Source of the DNA: Desarmillaria ectypa
Lineage: Eukaryota > Basidiomycota > Agaricomycetes > Agaricales > Physalacriaceae
Length of the DNA: 64,000 nucleotides
Reading direction: 5' to 3'
Assembly: GCA_030407005.1 (NCBI GenBank)
Contig: JAUDYN010000004.1
Span: 3,162,001-3,226,000 of the forward strand
Under the pieces are notes generated by a model, which had not been told where the DNA came from, ran no database searches, and saw nothing but the letters and a program-made list of their open reading frames with translations. The translations under genes were made by a program, and so were the position numbers. The stretch's first letter is position 1; the number at the start of each line of letters is the position of its first letter. This document shows, piece after piece, positions 1 to 12,973 of the stretch.

Positions 1-3000
1 CGGCGTCTGTGTTTCCAGGTCCAGGCAGACGAAGGTTTCCGTCCGGGCACCGGCACCTGGTGACATAGGATCCAGCTTCGATCTCGAATCTCCCGAGCAG
101 TCGAGAAATAAGCGGGGAAGTTCTTTCCGTCGAAGGCCTCAGATGAAGGTTGCGAATTCTCACATCCGTTTTGGTGGCATGCGTGGTTTTAGAGATAAGC
201 AAGGAAACTCTACAGACTATTCTTCGCACAGTGCTTCCTCACCTGTTGATTGGACGTTACCAGAGACTTCGGATGCACCGAAACATCCCGGCCGCGAAGA
301 AGTCTGGCAGACTTCCTGTCACGCGTGGGACATCATTGACGATAGGTCTCCACAGCCGAAATTTGACGGCGAACGGCAAACTTCGTCGGTAGAGGCTTTC
401 TGGGATAGTAAGGGAAAGATAGAGGGATTCCCTAACTCACAGCAGGCGCCACAAATCGATAGGTGGAGCCGTCCGGTAGTGCAGGCCTCCTGGGACTACC
501 TCGCATCGGTACCTCCAGAGATGCCACGAAGCCCACAAGGCTCGTCGTGCCGTCCATCTGAGCCTTCCCAACAGCCTCCAATAGAGCCGGTGCAAAGTAG
601 GAGTCCAAAAAAGCTGCAGACACTCCCACTTGTTGGATGGGTGTCTCCAAGCGACATTAAAGGCGGGGTTACATCGCGACACCGTACCGAACCTCCCAGA
701 AGTCTCCAATATCGTCCTCAGCCTGATGGTGCCAATGAATGGCATACATCTCTACCGTTGAGACGGATATTGCCTGGTGACGTTGGGCATGCTTCTACGG
801 TTGTGGACAACCGTCTCAACGATATTTCAATCCCAACTTCCCGTATAACTACACCATCTGCCAGGAAGTCTTTTGTCAGAGAGGCAATCATCAAAGTAGA
901 GCAGCTGTCGGAGCCACCCGCAGATATTGTCAAGACTAGAATGTTTACGCAGTCCGTCCCGCTTTCTCCACGACCGGTTTTGTTCCGCGCTGATTCGTGG
1001 AATTCGGCGGCACCATATGAAGTACTTGGAACCAGCAGAGGAGAGGGGGGTAGGGCTCAGAAGGAGCCCCTCGTATGGCGCACTGCGCAGACTGGTAAGA
1101 GTTAGTGATACGTATCGATTCATCGCAAATAATCGTTTGATTCAGAGGTGGCAGAAGTCGCTCCAGTCACAGCTGATAGCAATTTGCCTATGAAGTCGGT
1201 AGGGCATTCGATGCGACTTGATGGTGTTGTCCCTTCTGCTCCATCCCCCGCACACACACTCGGCGATTCGGTATACCAATCAAGCAAGCCTCATGTCAGT
1301 GCAACAACCGCTACCGCCGAAACTGTAGGGCGCGTGCCAGGTGTGTAGACATATACTTTGGGCGATAGGAGGAACTGAACATGTTTTACGTTCTTAGAAC
1401 TAGAGGTGGAGGCCAGTGTCGATAGGACAAGACGTCTCCACATCCTTAAACCCAAAGAGAAAACCATTCAGTCATGCCCTGTTGCGTTGCAGTCTGACTT
1501 GACACTTAGCAAGAAACGGCAACGCTCACCCGATAGCGGCAATCAGTCTCAAATACCTCTAAACGCATCACGCGGCCCAGAAAAGCCTTTCGCTATATGT
1601 GAAGTCCCGGCTTATCCGTCTACTGTAGAAATGCTTGGTGAAGGAAAGGGCGAGATCGATAGTGGCGTTTCGTCACAGGTCAAAATCTTCTTGGAAGATC
1701 CGGGAATACAGTGCTTCTCGGACACAACAGTTTCTTCTACGCCTGAACGCGGTTCTGAAACGCAAAAAGATGAGTGTGAATGTCCCGGGCAACATTTGGA
1801 GGGCTACGCTTGGAGGATGGGCAGACCCGTGTCTGGCTGGAGGCGTGGACTTCTAGATCAGTCCTTGTCCCAAAAGTATATTCCTCCGCCGGCTAGGCGT
1901 TTTCCTCCTTCTATGTTCAGAGAAAAGCCTGGCCTCACGATTTCGGAACAAAACAAGATCTATACGTTCAAACTTTCGCCTATTGCACCGGTTCCTGGAT
2001 CGACCTCCCAAGACGTCAAAGCGGCTCCAGAAGCTCAGGTGAAACAATCCGTATCAAAAGTGAAGTTGGAGGCGCCGCAGAATACCAACGCCACAGACGC
2101 CGGACGCGACCACCACACTTTCGCTGCAGATGTATCTGCACCAGAAATAACCATGCTCACGGAACTAGGCCGGTTGTCATCGGACGCGCTTCGCGGAACT
2201 TCACCTCTGTGCGACATCGCCAACACTGATACGGATTTGGCTTCAGGCAACTACTTCGAACGATCCAAGTCCCCGCTCATGTTACTTTCCGACTCAAACT
2301 GTGTACTTCCTGAACACAAGACGATATCCGGTGCACTCTCAAGCGACAAGGTTGAGACGCCTGACCTGCTTTCTGCTTCACAATACAGCTCCCCGGTTCT
2401 GATAACTTCCCAATCTATGGACGAGGAAAACATGTTGGACAGTATTCATTCTTCTCCTACGCCTTGGCTTAGCAACCGAATGCTGTCTTCCCATCCTTCG
2501 CCAAAGGTGGTGGGTGAGCTACAGTGGCCTCCTAGTGTGGGAATAGCCTCCTCCATTCATGAACATATTGTACCACGTCAAGATTCGATCGATGCGAGGG
2601 ATTATTCGCATTATCTGCGGCAGCCTCCTTCCAGCAGCTCTAGCCCTAACACTTTTTCCGCCCATAATCAACTTCCGACAGCCTTTGTACATGACTCAGC
2701 ATGCCCGCCTATTCAGGATTATCACTATAAAATGCCTAGCATTCATTCAGAGTTGCACCGCCATTCTCCTGCCCAGCCTTATTTTCGTCCTGAACTAACG
2801 CAGGATTTAGTTGGTACATCTGGGTGGATCGCATATCCGAACTTTGATGGGGATGCTCAATACTTGATTAAGGAAAGAGGCGCCTTTGACATTGTCGGCC
2901 TGTCTCCACAGAGCGAGGCCCGAAGTCCTCCCCAAGGAGAGCCTCCACTTGTCAACTCTTCATCATCTCAACGTTCTGATTTCATGCCGTACATCTCTTC

Positions 3001-3076
3001 CCGGCGAAGTCTGCCTTCTGGGCTTGCATTCCGTACTCAATATCTTGCTGGACAAGAACCCTCTTTTTTTTGCTAG
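1..3076 (+). CDS. Large disordered protein of unknown function, 5' partial
   Basis: I do not recognise this protein. The frame is open from base 2, so the true start lies to the left; the first in-window ATG is at 143. Three exons join in frame: up to 1094, 1146-1340 and 1404-3076. The introns are 51 and 63 nt, both GT..AG, and both joins rebuild a GAG codon. From the ATG at 143 this gives 939 residues. The sequence is rich in Ser, Pro and Gln with many SP/TP sites and no hydrophobic segment or clear fold, as in a nuclear or signalling scaffold (inference). The stop at 3076 follows a T-rich tract. An extra 45-nt intron there (GTACTC..TAG) would change the last residues, so the C-terminus is uncertain. 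Confidence 0.6.
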
Positions 3077-4627
3077 TGGAAGACAATATGTTAGTCTGCA
3101 GTATCCGGTCGCGCCGTCTGTCCGTACTTCGTCGTCGCGTCACTAGCATGGCCAGTACGACATTGTCTCGCACGACGCCTAGAGAGAATGGTCTGCGGCT
3201 AACTCTTATCCTCTTCTTGCCCGCCAAAATGGGCAAGGGTACTCTAGTCAATAATTTTAGGTTCAGGTTACCCTTTCCCCACTTATTCTTTTTCCCAGAT
3301 TCCTCGCCCGTACATCTTAGCTATCAAGCAACATTCGCATAGGACTGTTTTCATTATTTATTTAATATCAACGACACATGTACTCGGTTGCGGATACCTT
3401 GGGACGAAAGCGCAGCTACTTGTCCAAGTCGGAATTGAAGGTTTTCTTTTTGCACCACCTAAAGTACATGTAGGTCGGGGAACGATTCAGATGGAGCAGA
3501 ATGGGTCAGAGTTGAATCACTGTCACTGGATGGCACGTGACCTAGACCTGTTTAGGCGACCGTACATCTCTGATCCTCTCTTCGGAATTCAACACCAACC
3601 TCGATGTCTACCCTTGTTAGGATCCCACGTATCAAGTTTCTGCAAACACATTAGAAAGACCCAAACCTCCAGGGATGCTAGATCTGTTCTTTAGCAATGC
3701 TGTGAAAGTATTCTCAAATGCTTGTAGACATCCAAGTGCTACGAGAACTTGTGCCCACAGCAAGTACTGATCTCATGGTACAAGTTGCTTGTACCACGGA
3801 TGTGTCTGTGGATGATGAGTATGTTTTTCTACACTCATGCTCTCAAGTGCGAGTGCACTCAAGTACACACTCGTGAAGATATTTAGACTTCAGTACAGAA
3901 TATCCCCAGTCGACAATGTGACCAAAGGTATTCTTCATCAAAGTTGGTTTGGAAGATGCCGACAAGGACGCTGGTTTCATGATACGAGGGTTTGACACTT
4001 CAAATTTAGTGCGCATGCAGGTTCTCTTGATTGCGTTAATACACCCGACATGGGGGGCATCTCCGGTTAGAACTGACTGTGGTGAATCCCCGTTTCGTGA
4101 CCAGTGAAAAGTACAAGGATGTCGGGGGTCATTCGGGAGTCAGCTTCATAAAGACAAGTTCAACGCCGGGGCGCTGCCGTCTCAAACCAGTTAATTTGTG
4201 GAGGCAGGATGGGGCTTTGATAAACATCTATTAAATCTCGGTGTAGTTGACATTCAGGGTAGGGTCAAGTGCCTGGATCTTCAAGCTCCAAGTTTGACAG
4301 CATGGTCGGTATCTTTGGCAGATGGGTTTTAACAAGACCTGAAGGAAGCAACGAACATACCTGGTCTCGATTCGAAATTTCGCAAAGGTCAACAAGTACA
4401 AGGTATTGAACACTAGGTACGCACTAGGTAGGCTTGGCAGTGACAACAAGACAAAGCAAGTGAAAAAAGGGTCGCAAGAAATAATAAAATATACGTATGA
4501 ACTGGAAGTCACGGAAAACCAGGACCGTGAGAACAGGCTGGCATCTAGCGCGGTCTGATGAGAAGAACTAGACACGACTATGACGCATTGAACGGTACTT
4601 CATGGCCAGCGGGGGTCACATGAAGAA
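3077..4627. other. Intergenic, no supported gene
   Basis: About 1.5 kb without a convincing gene. It holds short open frames with no recognisable protein, including a 114-codon minus-strand frame at 4231-4575. It also holds a perfect 8-bp inverted repeat around a 3-base loop at 3777-3795 (GGTACAAG/CTTGTACC). Confidence 0.5.
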
Positions 4628-5297
4628 TCAGACTTGGACATTGTCCCTAGATGAAAACAAAGATCAGGAGAAGGCGCCGAGAAAGAAAAACTGAAACGTA
4701 CGTAGCCTCGCCGATAACATTGCCCGGCGGGTTGTACAGACAGACTATGAGCGTCTGTGAACCACCATTGTCAAAGATGCCATTACAGGCCGTGTTTTGT
4801 GCGCATCCTAGCTCCGTAGTAGACTTCCACACAACTTGGGTAAAATGGTTCAGGACATCAGAACCATCGGTGTAGTCCGCTGTATATTCAACACGTGGTG
4901 TGAGCGTCCGGATCACCAGGTAAGAACGTCAAAACGCGCCTTCATCAGCTACGAACGAATTGATGGCAGTTTCAATGGAAACCTCCCCTGAACCCGCAAC
5001 TATGATTTCGCCGTACGAAGTGTAGAACAACTGGCCATCGGTTGCTCTGAATTCGCATTGATTTACCCATGCCTGGGCTGCATCGGCGAGGGTATAGGAC
5101 CATGTCAGTGAGTTAGCACCGTGTTGGATGCGGATGGTATTATGGGCAGACAGGAAGGCATATGCATCAAACCAAGACGTATCCCGTCTCGACGCGTGGC
5201 GCCTCTGGAGATGGGCAGACACAGCTGGCACATAAAGAAAAGACAGAACAGTAGCAACGGCTGCGATAAAGAAAGAACGTCGGGTGATGGATATCAT
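4628..5297 (-). CDS. Secreted CAP/PR-1 (SCP/TAPS) domain protein
   Basis: A Sec signal peptide (SFFIAAVATVLSFLYVPAVS) is followed by a CAP domain. The family marks are LSAHNTIR..HGANSLTW near the start, HFTQVVWKSTTELGCA (CRISP signature 1) and LIVCLYNPPGN (signature 2). CAP proteins are secreted and many fungal ones bind sterols or lipids; the ligand here is unknown. The last intron is 4647-4701 and gives the terminus DNVQV, typical of the family. Between 4940 and 4879 the frame crosses an in-frame TGA at 4929-4931. A 60-nt GC-AG intron (4880-4939) would remove it and join ADE to ADYTDG. Otherwise the gene is broken. Start chosen at the ATG before the signal peptide. It lies 516 bp downstream of prefoldin 2 on the same strand. 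Confidence 0.8.
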
Positions 5298-5813
5298 GTC
5301 GGGTGTAATGAACGTAAGGCGCTGGCTCGAAAGCCGCTGTGAAGGTGGTGTAAGGAGAAGGCGCGGAAGATTCTCTTCGTCTTGGCCTGAAAGACGTGTT
5401 GATCAAAGTGTCATGTGGAGAACAGTCCAGTTGTAACTTGTTACCCTGGTGATGGTGGATGATCGTACGTCCGCCTCGCCAAGGCCCGGATCCGGCGGAT
5501 AACGAGTCCGACACTACAAAAAGATAACGCAGAGAAACAAGAGGTTATTTTGAGGAAAGTAAATCTCCCATACGGACGGGGTTCACCATCGTGAGTGAAC
5601 AACATTCACACGTCATGACGGAGACAATACAGCTTTTTTTTTCACAGCTTTGAGGAAGAGAATGCTGGGGAGTGACTGGGTTAAACTTTGACAGTACGAC
5701 GGTGATTCGTATGGAGTCAAAAAAAAGATGCGTCATTTCGTAACATACGCACCGACACTTCGCATAGAATGAGATTGGACTGAAATTTTGGGATCAACAG
5801 ACTAATGTCATAA
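5298..5813. other. Intergenic between prefoldin 2 and CAP genes
   Basis: About 0.5 kb that must hold the prefoldin 2 terminator and the CAP gene promoter. I see no gene or clear repeat. Confidence 0.5.
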
Positions 5814-6352
5814 TTAAGGTCCAGCGACAGGTCTGATTTTGTACAATTCTTTGAATGCGTCAAGCTCCTTCTCTTTCGTTTTGTACTGCTCAGCGAGATT
5901 GCCCACGGCCTGAAGTATCTGTCAAGTCGGAATCATCTGGAAGCTGTTGCACCAGATATAAAGACGCACATACCCCATCTCTATTCATAGTAAGGGCAGG
6001 GACGACATCCTTTACGGTCCGTTCGACCAGAACACCTCCGATAAGGCGGAAGCATTTGCGATCCGGTTCTTCCGTCAGTGCTTCATTGAGCGTCGTGAGT
6101 ACAAGCCTGATAGACCACCATCAGAAATCAACAGCCTGGAATAAGATTGTCTCACGCACCCATGTTCATCAGCCTCCGATTCCAGTTCACCAATTTTTCC
6201 TGCAAGGTTTCGAAGATCGCTCTGGTACCGATTAAACGTCTGCAGAATCTCTGGCTAATCCACTTTAGTTACCAGCAGAAGTACAGGTCCATATACGACA
6301 TACCCTGCTCTGATAGCTGGGGAGGCTTCGTTTTTGCCTTGTTGGCGGACAT
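5814..6352 (-). CDS. PFD2: Prefoldin subunit 2 (GIM4-type)
   Basis: Beta-type subunit of the hexameric prefoldin chaperone, which passes unfolded actin and tubulin to the CCT chaperonin in the cytosol. Four exons join in phase: 6352-6304, 6250-6160, 6106-5974 and 5918-5814. The introns are 53, 53 and 55 nt. The product is 125 residues, normal for the family. The N-terminal helix reads EILQTFNRYQSDLRNLAGKI and the beta hairpin FRLIGGVLVERTVKDVVP. A C-terminal coiled-coil helix (NLAEQYKTKEKELDAFKELY) follows. The start ATG opens MSANKAKTKPPQLSEQ. It diverges from the NDUFS8 gene with only 127 bp between start codons. Confidence 0.93.
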
Positions 6353-6479
6353 AGTGGTGGTCCAAGTCAGAGATAGCCCTGTTGATGAATTCTGGTTACG
6401 CCATTGGCTGGGGTCACGTCACGACCCGTGACCCTCAGATTTCCGTGTCACATCAGGTCTCGGAATTGCAACGTCGACC
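6353..6479. promoter_or_regulatory. Bidirectional promoter gap, prefoldin 2 / NDUFS8
   Basis: Only 127 bp separate the two divergent start codons, so the core promoters and 5' UTRs must overlap or be very short. No specific element was identified. Confidence 0.5.
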
Positions 6480-7507
<1,028 letters not shown>

Positions 7508-7897
7508 AAAGCAGGCCTTGTCTGACGAAGTAGCGGGGTAGCTAAGCAGGTGGTGTAGTCTAATATATCAATCCATGAGGATACTGGACAATTGTTGACT
7601 GATGAGCAAACCTTTCTCGATATTCAACTAGTGAGATGAGGTCTGAGCGGGAGTTCACGCTTCCCTTCTTTCGGCGACCAAACCAGCCAATCATATTCAA
7701 GGTAATGCAATGCTGCCAGGAAAATTGCCGCCGTCAAAAAAGTTTCCACACTTGCTCACCAGACACCAATCTCTACAGCTCCACCGCCCATTATCCCTAT
7801 ATTCATACAGGGCCGTCCAAACACTAATTGGTCCATTTCTAATGGAATAATTCAATCATTTGTGTCGGCTAGAACCGACGGGTACTACCCTAGGTAC
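7508..7897. other. Intergenic 3' of NDUFS8
   Basis: About 0.4 kb. I see only a short open frame without features and no supported gene. Confidence 0.5.
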
Positions 7898-8294
7898 TTA
7901 TTCATTGCTTTCTCGCCGTAAAGGGATGATGCTGATGTATTCGTTTCTCTCATGCACTATCAGTGTGACTCGCTGAGCTGCAAATTTCTCATACATAGCC
8001 TGCCGTACTCTGGCCTCCTTCAACCGATATATCAAACATGTACGATCAATCCAACCGCGTGCATACGCCGCCCTAAATAGATCAGCAGCTGTAGAGAACC
8101 AAACACGGCGGCTTCCTAATACTCCTCGGAAGAACACCGATCATTGATACGTGGTATACGCCACTGCCTGGAGTGGGAACCACTGTGTCGATGACAGACA
8201 GTGCTCGCCAGGAGTAGATTTCATCTAGGTTTTCAGTCTCATCGAAGTAATGATTTGAGACCTGTAGCTCCTTTACAGAATTGGGGCCATTCAT
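7898..8294 (-). CDS. Possible small hypothetical protein
   Basis: Not recognised. Two minus-strand frames, MNGPNSVKELQVSNHYFDET (from 8294) and one ending PLRRESNE (stop at 7898), can be joined by a 49-nt GT..TTAG intron to give about 115 residues with alternating charged and hydrophobic stretches. The join keeps the frame, but no branch site stands out and there is no family match I can recall. It faces the next gene divergently, with only 42 bp between starts. It may be a non-coding region. Confidence 0.25.
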
Positions 8295-8336
8295 ATTCTA
8301 ACCACCTACCGCCTTCTTGCCCACCGCTTACCGCAA

Positions 8337-9129
8337 ATGGATTTGCATCTCATTCTTGATCCCAACTCTATTGGGAATGCAGAGAATCAGCGTCTGAAGA
8401 AGTTCCGAGATGTCAAGTATCACAAGTACGTCCCGTTCCCTTCAATACAGTGTGCTATCTATCTCCTTGCTCACTTGAAACCCGGTCAGATCTTCCGTAA
8501 ATGGGACCCCCCGCCGCCGAAGTCTGCGTGCCCAAGGATCCATTCCCGAATACTCCTTGAAGTCATCTATCAGGAAATCAGCTCGTCGTACGCGTGCTAC
8601 GATGTGCAGTCCCCTATCAGCACAGCAGAATCACAGTCCATTTGACAGTGAGCATCCCACGCGCACTACTAATAGACCCCATATGTCAAGTCTTGGGAAA
8701 GCCTCTGGTGTGCAGTCAGGTATTACTGCTAACACCCGTTCCGTAACACACGATCGAGCATCGTCATCGGCTTCTCCTCCATTGTCCACTGCCACCTCTA
8801 GTGGTCTGTCCCGGGTCCGTCAACAGTTAGAGCGAGAAACAGCTCGCCTTGGTCGAAATCTCTCCATTATGGATTTCGTACTAGATTCGAAATCTCCCTG
8901 GGTAGATTTCTCTGAGGAGATGCTCCTAGAGATCGCCATCCGAAGCCATCTGTACTCCCCCTCGCGCCGCGAGTACGCGTTCGGGGACGAGCATAGCTTG
9001 AAGGCTTATTGGGACGAGCAGGCATTAATCTGGGCCGGTGTTCAAGATAGCCAGACCCTCTTTGGAGTGACTCGGTTTCCGGATTCCTGCGAGCGCTCCA
9101 CAGTTTCTGTTCATGTCGCCAATGGGTAA
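8337..9129 (+). CDS. Hypothetical protein with basic, Ser-rich centre
   Basis: Two exons, 8337-8425 and 8490-9129, join in phase across a 64-nt intron (GTACGT..TCAG), giving 242 residues. The N-terminus (MDLHLILDPNSIGNAENQRL) is followed by a strongly basic stretch (RRRSLRAQ..RKSARRTRAT), a Ser/Thr-rich linker, a short amphipathic region (LSRVRQQLERETARLGRNLS) and an acidic, aromatic C-terminal part. This recalls small chromatin or kinetochore proteins of fungi, but I cannot name a family. The stop lies in a GGTAAC context, so a further 3' exon is possible. Confidence 0.5.
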
Positions 9130-9711
9130 CTATTGCAACTGAGGCACCAACTATATGGGACGGGTCCTAGCTAGATATGCGAATAGTACGGCCGTAGCTT
9201 CGGTATTGAGGAGGGCCACCACGGAATGTCATATGTGCTTCTTCTTGAGCCACCAAAAGAGTGTCCTGGGGTCTTGTCACTAGTCAGGCATCTTTGTATC
9301 GTTGTTCCATCCGGCTACCTACTGAAGGCGAGTGTACCTCGCTAAATTGTCGCGGAGTCTAGGCTCGGACGTGAGATCCCGCGCTGGCATCAGTTGTTCC
9401 GTTTCGTAGTCGCGGCGCTCGTCACCACTGCTCGGCCGTAACGTGTCTCCAACGAACAATTATGATAAATGAACCTAGTACTATTACGCCACACAATACT
9501 TACAACGTCATGGGCATAAGGTTTTTTGAAGTGAAAATGACGTTCGTGGGTGAACGATGTATCTCTGCGACGTTCCACTCAACCCTTGTATAGAGAATAG
9601 GAAGAGAACTCTTGTAGATATACATACTGCAGAAGGATTGCACGACAACAAAAATAGAAAGACAGGCCCTGATTATCGTACCTAATGTCCAAATGGAACC
9701 GTTAGAGGCTT
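9130..9711. other. Intergenic, no supported gene
   Basis: About 0.6 kb between convergent genes. It has only short uninformative frames. Confidence 0.5.
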
Positions 9712-11532
9712 TCAAGACCCCATGCGGTCGTCATCCTGGTCCTCACCACCCCGTACGCGCTCCCTGTGATATCGTTTGGCACTCCTATCCTGCCCGGGAT
9801 AGAGACCTCCCATGGCAGGATCGTCAACATCCATCATATCTACACTTCGTCGTTTTCTAGCATCAATCCTAGCAGAGGACCTTCCTTGTTCCGAAGGTGT
9901 ATAAACGCCACCGCCGCCTCCACTGCGATCTCTCGACTGTGATCTACCGTCTTCGTGTACAAAGTCTAGTTCTTCCTGAGGTGGGGCTGACGGCGGTTGT
10001 GCTTGACTGACTGGGCGCAACCTAAACGATCGTGGTCGATCGTGGTCATAGTACTGACCACGAGAGTCCGGACGAGAAGGACCGTCAGCCCCGCCAATGC
10101 CAGAGCCTGAACCACCTGATCCTGAGCCAGGAGTCTCGGACCGAGAGTGCATTGGATAGCCAGGACCCGCACTCCCGCTACCACCTGACAGTTCATGGTA
10201 ATACCCTGGTTCTTCGCGCATACGCGACGTGTGATGGTCTGTGTATTCCATGGAGTGTCTGGAGGACCGATGGACTACTGGAGGTGAGTGCATGTGAGCA
10301 GGACCCAACTCAGCCTCCCGGCCACCGCGCATCATATCGCGACGGTCACGTTCTCTTATCTCCCACTGCCGTTCCGCATCGTATTCAATCTCACGTTGAC
10401 GGTCCCGATGATCCTCTCTGTTGATGTACGTGCCGGGACCGAGACGTTGGTGGTTGTGCACTCTACCGGAAGAAGACCGGGTATCAGACGAATGCGAGCG
10501 AGGGGATAGCGGGCCCATAGCATGATTGTGTATATCGCCATGAGGAATAGTTAGTTCGTGCATATCTTGACGTCGGGAACGTTCGCGATCTGACGGGGAT
10601 GGCGAACTGAGCAGGACATGACCAACAGGTGGTAGACTATCCACTGGGTACGGGTGCGGCGCATAAGGTGCCGAAGGGGCCCTCCGCGAACTAGAATGCG
10701 ACCTTTCATGAGGTGAATTGACGTGAGAATGGTGAATGGTTGGGCTGGTCGTATGAGAGTGAGAACGAGTCGAATGGCTTCTTCCGGGTTCCATAGGGGG
10801 CTGCATGGGAGGTAAAGGGGGTATTGCACCGAGACGCGCGTCGTGGACTAGTGGAACGCCTGCTGAGCTCCGTCGTGTCGAGCGCATAGAGGAAGTTGCC
10901 GGCGCGACTGCTGGGCCTAACGACGGATCAGCGACGGGCACAGGACGACCGTCCGGGCCAGCGACGACCCTTGCATTGCCATGAATCCGCATGTACTCGA
11001 CAAGAGCAGGATCATGGTCCATGGCTGGCCCCTCGCGGTGATGGTGGGAGCTGGGTAAGGGCTGGCCCTGAAGGGGGATAGGAGGGAGCGGCTGGCGATC
11101 CTGCAATTCTGGCGAGTGTGGGTGAGGCGCGACCGATAGGCGTTCGTAAAGAATTCTGATAAAAGGATTCACGGAGGAACTTTTAGACATACGGAGAAAG
11201 GAAAACAGAAAATGAATATTGTGACTCACGCCCTCTCGAGCTTCATCCGTTGGATATTTCGCTTGGCCTGCATAACCTTAAGCTGTAGTTTATCATTATC
11301 CTTTTCGACAGGTCAGCGACGGAAAACATATGAAACACGTTTTAGCACGCACCGACTCAATTTCTTTGACTTTTCTTTTTAGCTCCTTATACTTGTTGTG
11401 GTATTTGGCATCTTCAGCGCCAGCAGTGATACCTCCAGAGTATGGTTTTGATTTTTGTTGTTTTGCAGACTGGATTTGCCCTTGAGTCTGGTTGGAGAGA
11501 TGTACATTTCCCGGTGAAGGTTGTCTGGACAT
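9712..11532 (-). CDS. INO80 complex subunit F (INO80F/TFPT-like) domain protein
   Basis: Three exons, 11532-11353, 11300-11230 and 11155-9712, join in phase across introns of 52 and 74 nt for 564 residues. Residues about 40-90 form a basic coiled coil: YKELKRKVKEIES, DNDKLQLKVMQAKRNIQRMK, LERAILYERL. This matches what I know of the INO80F domain, which tethers small subunits to the INO80 nucleosome remodeller in the nucleus. The remaining ~470 residues are disordered and rich in His, Ser, Arg, Pro and Gly, with RS/RD dipeptides and a basic patch near the end (DARKRRSVDMMDVDD). The start at 11532 was preferred to an in-frame codon at 11595 because MSRQPSPGN fits the family pattern. Confidence 0.7.
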
Positions 11533-12303
11533 GATGGTTCGAAAAAAAGAACCAGGGCCAGATTGCTGGCAGGTGATGGATATTTTCGGCGCCAAATTCT
11601 CGCTACGAAGGTGTTGTTGCCTTTTTTAGGAAGAGCTTAGGGCCAAAGACGAACTGATGGTGTACTAGGTTAGTAGCAATGACGAATCCCCGTCGGACAA
11701 AATATTTATGCTATTATGTGTACAAATTACTCCAACAGCTACCCATCATATGCAACCAACCGGTCGCTTCCCTTTCGTATTCCTTGGACAGCCCGGGACT
11801 TCTGGCTAGCCCTGAAAAATTACGAATTCGAATTCTCGATAATGATAACGCCGAGTCGACCACAAACCGCTTCCATCCACAACTGTAATGACTCATGGTC
11901 GACCAAGATGCCAGCGCCATGATAAATATCTCGATATCTAAGCAAGCTACGTACAGATGCATAGGCGATTGTTGCCGCAGTACAATTGATACAAATTACA
12001 TTACGGACAATGATTCCGTGCCGGCAGATCAGCAAATCAGACACGGCAAATGTCGGAATCAATATCTCATCACATGCTTTGTAGCTGCTCACGTGACCAC
12101 AAGGTTAGTCAGTTACCACCACCATCGTTGCAGTCGTCACTGCTGTTGTTTCAGTCATTCTAGTTGCCTATTAGCCAGTGAGTTTAGCTTACTGAACTTC
12201 ACATTGTTAACATGCTAAAACCGTTTCTAGTGTCGATCCCATATAGACAGTATGTCCATGAACCGGCACCATTTGAACCAGCTCTAACTCTAGCAATAGG
12301 GAT
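11533..12303. other. Intergenic between divergent INO80F and NDUFA13 genes
   Basis: About 0.77 kb that must contain both promoters. Short frames on both strands show no recognisable protein. A small palindromic run, GAATTCGAATTC, lies near 11824. Confidence 0.5.
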
Positions 12304-12973
12304 ATGCCACCACCGGGAGGCTTCGAGTCCGTCAAGTATAAACGGAACTTGCCTTTCCGTGGACCCGGAGCTCTCGCTATTCTGGGTGGTATCACGCTTG
12401 TCTCCGTGTATGGCTTCTATCAATTGGGTAAAGGAAATCTGGAGAAACGGTGTGTGACCTCTGTTTGTGCTACTTCCACCGAAGTGCAGACGTCAGCTGA
12501 ACGTGGAACGTGTTCATTTGGGTCGCGCTCGTCGATAAACGTGGCTACTTGCTGGATCCGTCCGCCCAATAGACGCTTATCTGCACTGGATCGTCCGGTC
12601 CGTTATGAAGGGGGCAACACGAATCTGATTCTTCTTTTTTTTTTGTTCCTTTATTGCAGGGAGCTAGAGAGAGAAAAGGTCTGGTCACGCATCCACTTGG
12701 TTCCCCTTCTATTGGCCGAGGGTGATCGCGCCGCGTACGCTCGCCACCAAGCGGATATTGCTTTAGAAAAGGCCATCATGAAAGACGTGGCTGGTTGGGA
12801 GGTAAGTGTCTACCTTGAACCGATGAAGCCGTGATTGATTTGCGATCCGTCATTTCCGAACGGCACTTCTAATCGCTACTCATCTTTACCTTACTCTTGC
12901 GCAATTCGGGCAGCCTGGTAAAAGCGTCTACAACAACTCGAAATACGAATCGCCACGGATTAACATATCGTAG
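12304..12973 (+). CDS. NDUFA13: NADH:ubiquinone oxidoreductase subunit NDUFA13 (GRIM-19/B16.6)
   Basis: Accessory subunit of mitochondrial complex I, anchored in the inner membrane. Three exons, 12304-12449, 12660-12801 and 12914-12973, join in phase for 115 residues, normal for fungi. The introns are 210 and 112 nt, unusually long for this window. The N-terminus MPPPGGFESVKYKRNLPFRG leads into one membrane helix (GALAILGGITLVSVYGFYQL). A charged helix follows (ELEREKVWSRIHLVPLLLAE). The terminus is YNNSKYESPRINIS. Confidence 0.93.

Noticed and set aside
4231..4575. Minus-strand frame of 114 codons with hydrophobic residues
   Set aside because: No homology I can recall, no splice context, and composition consistent with AT-rich intergenic sequence.
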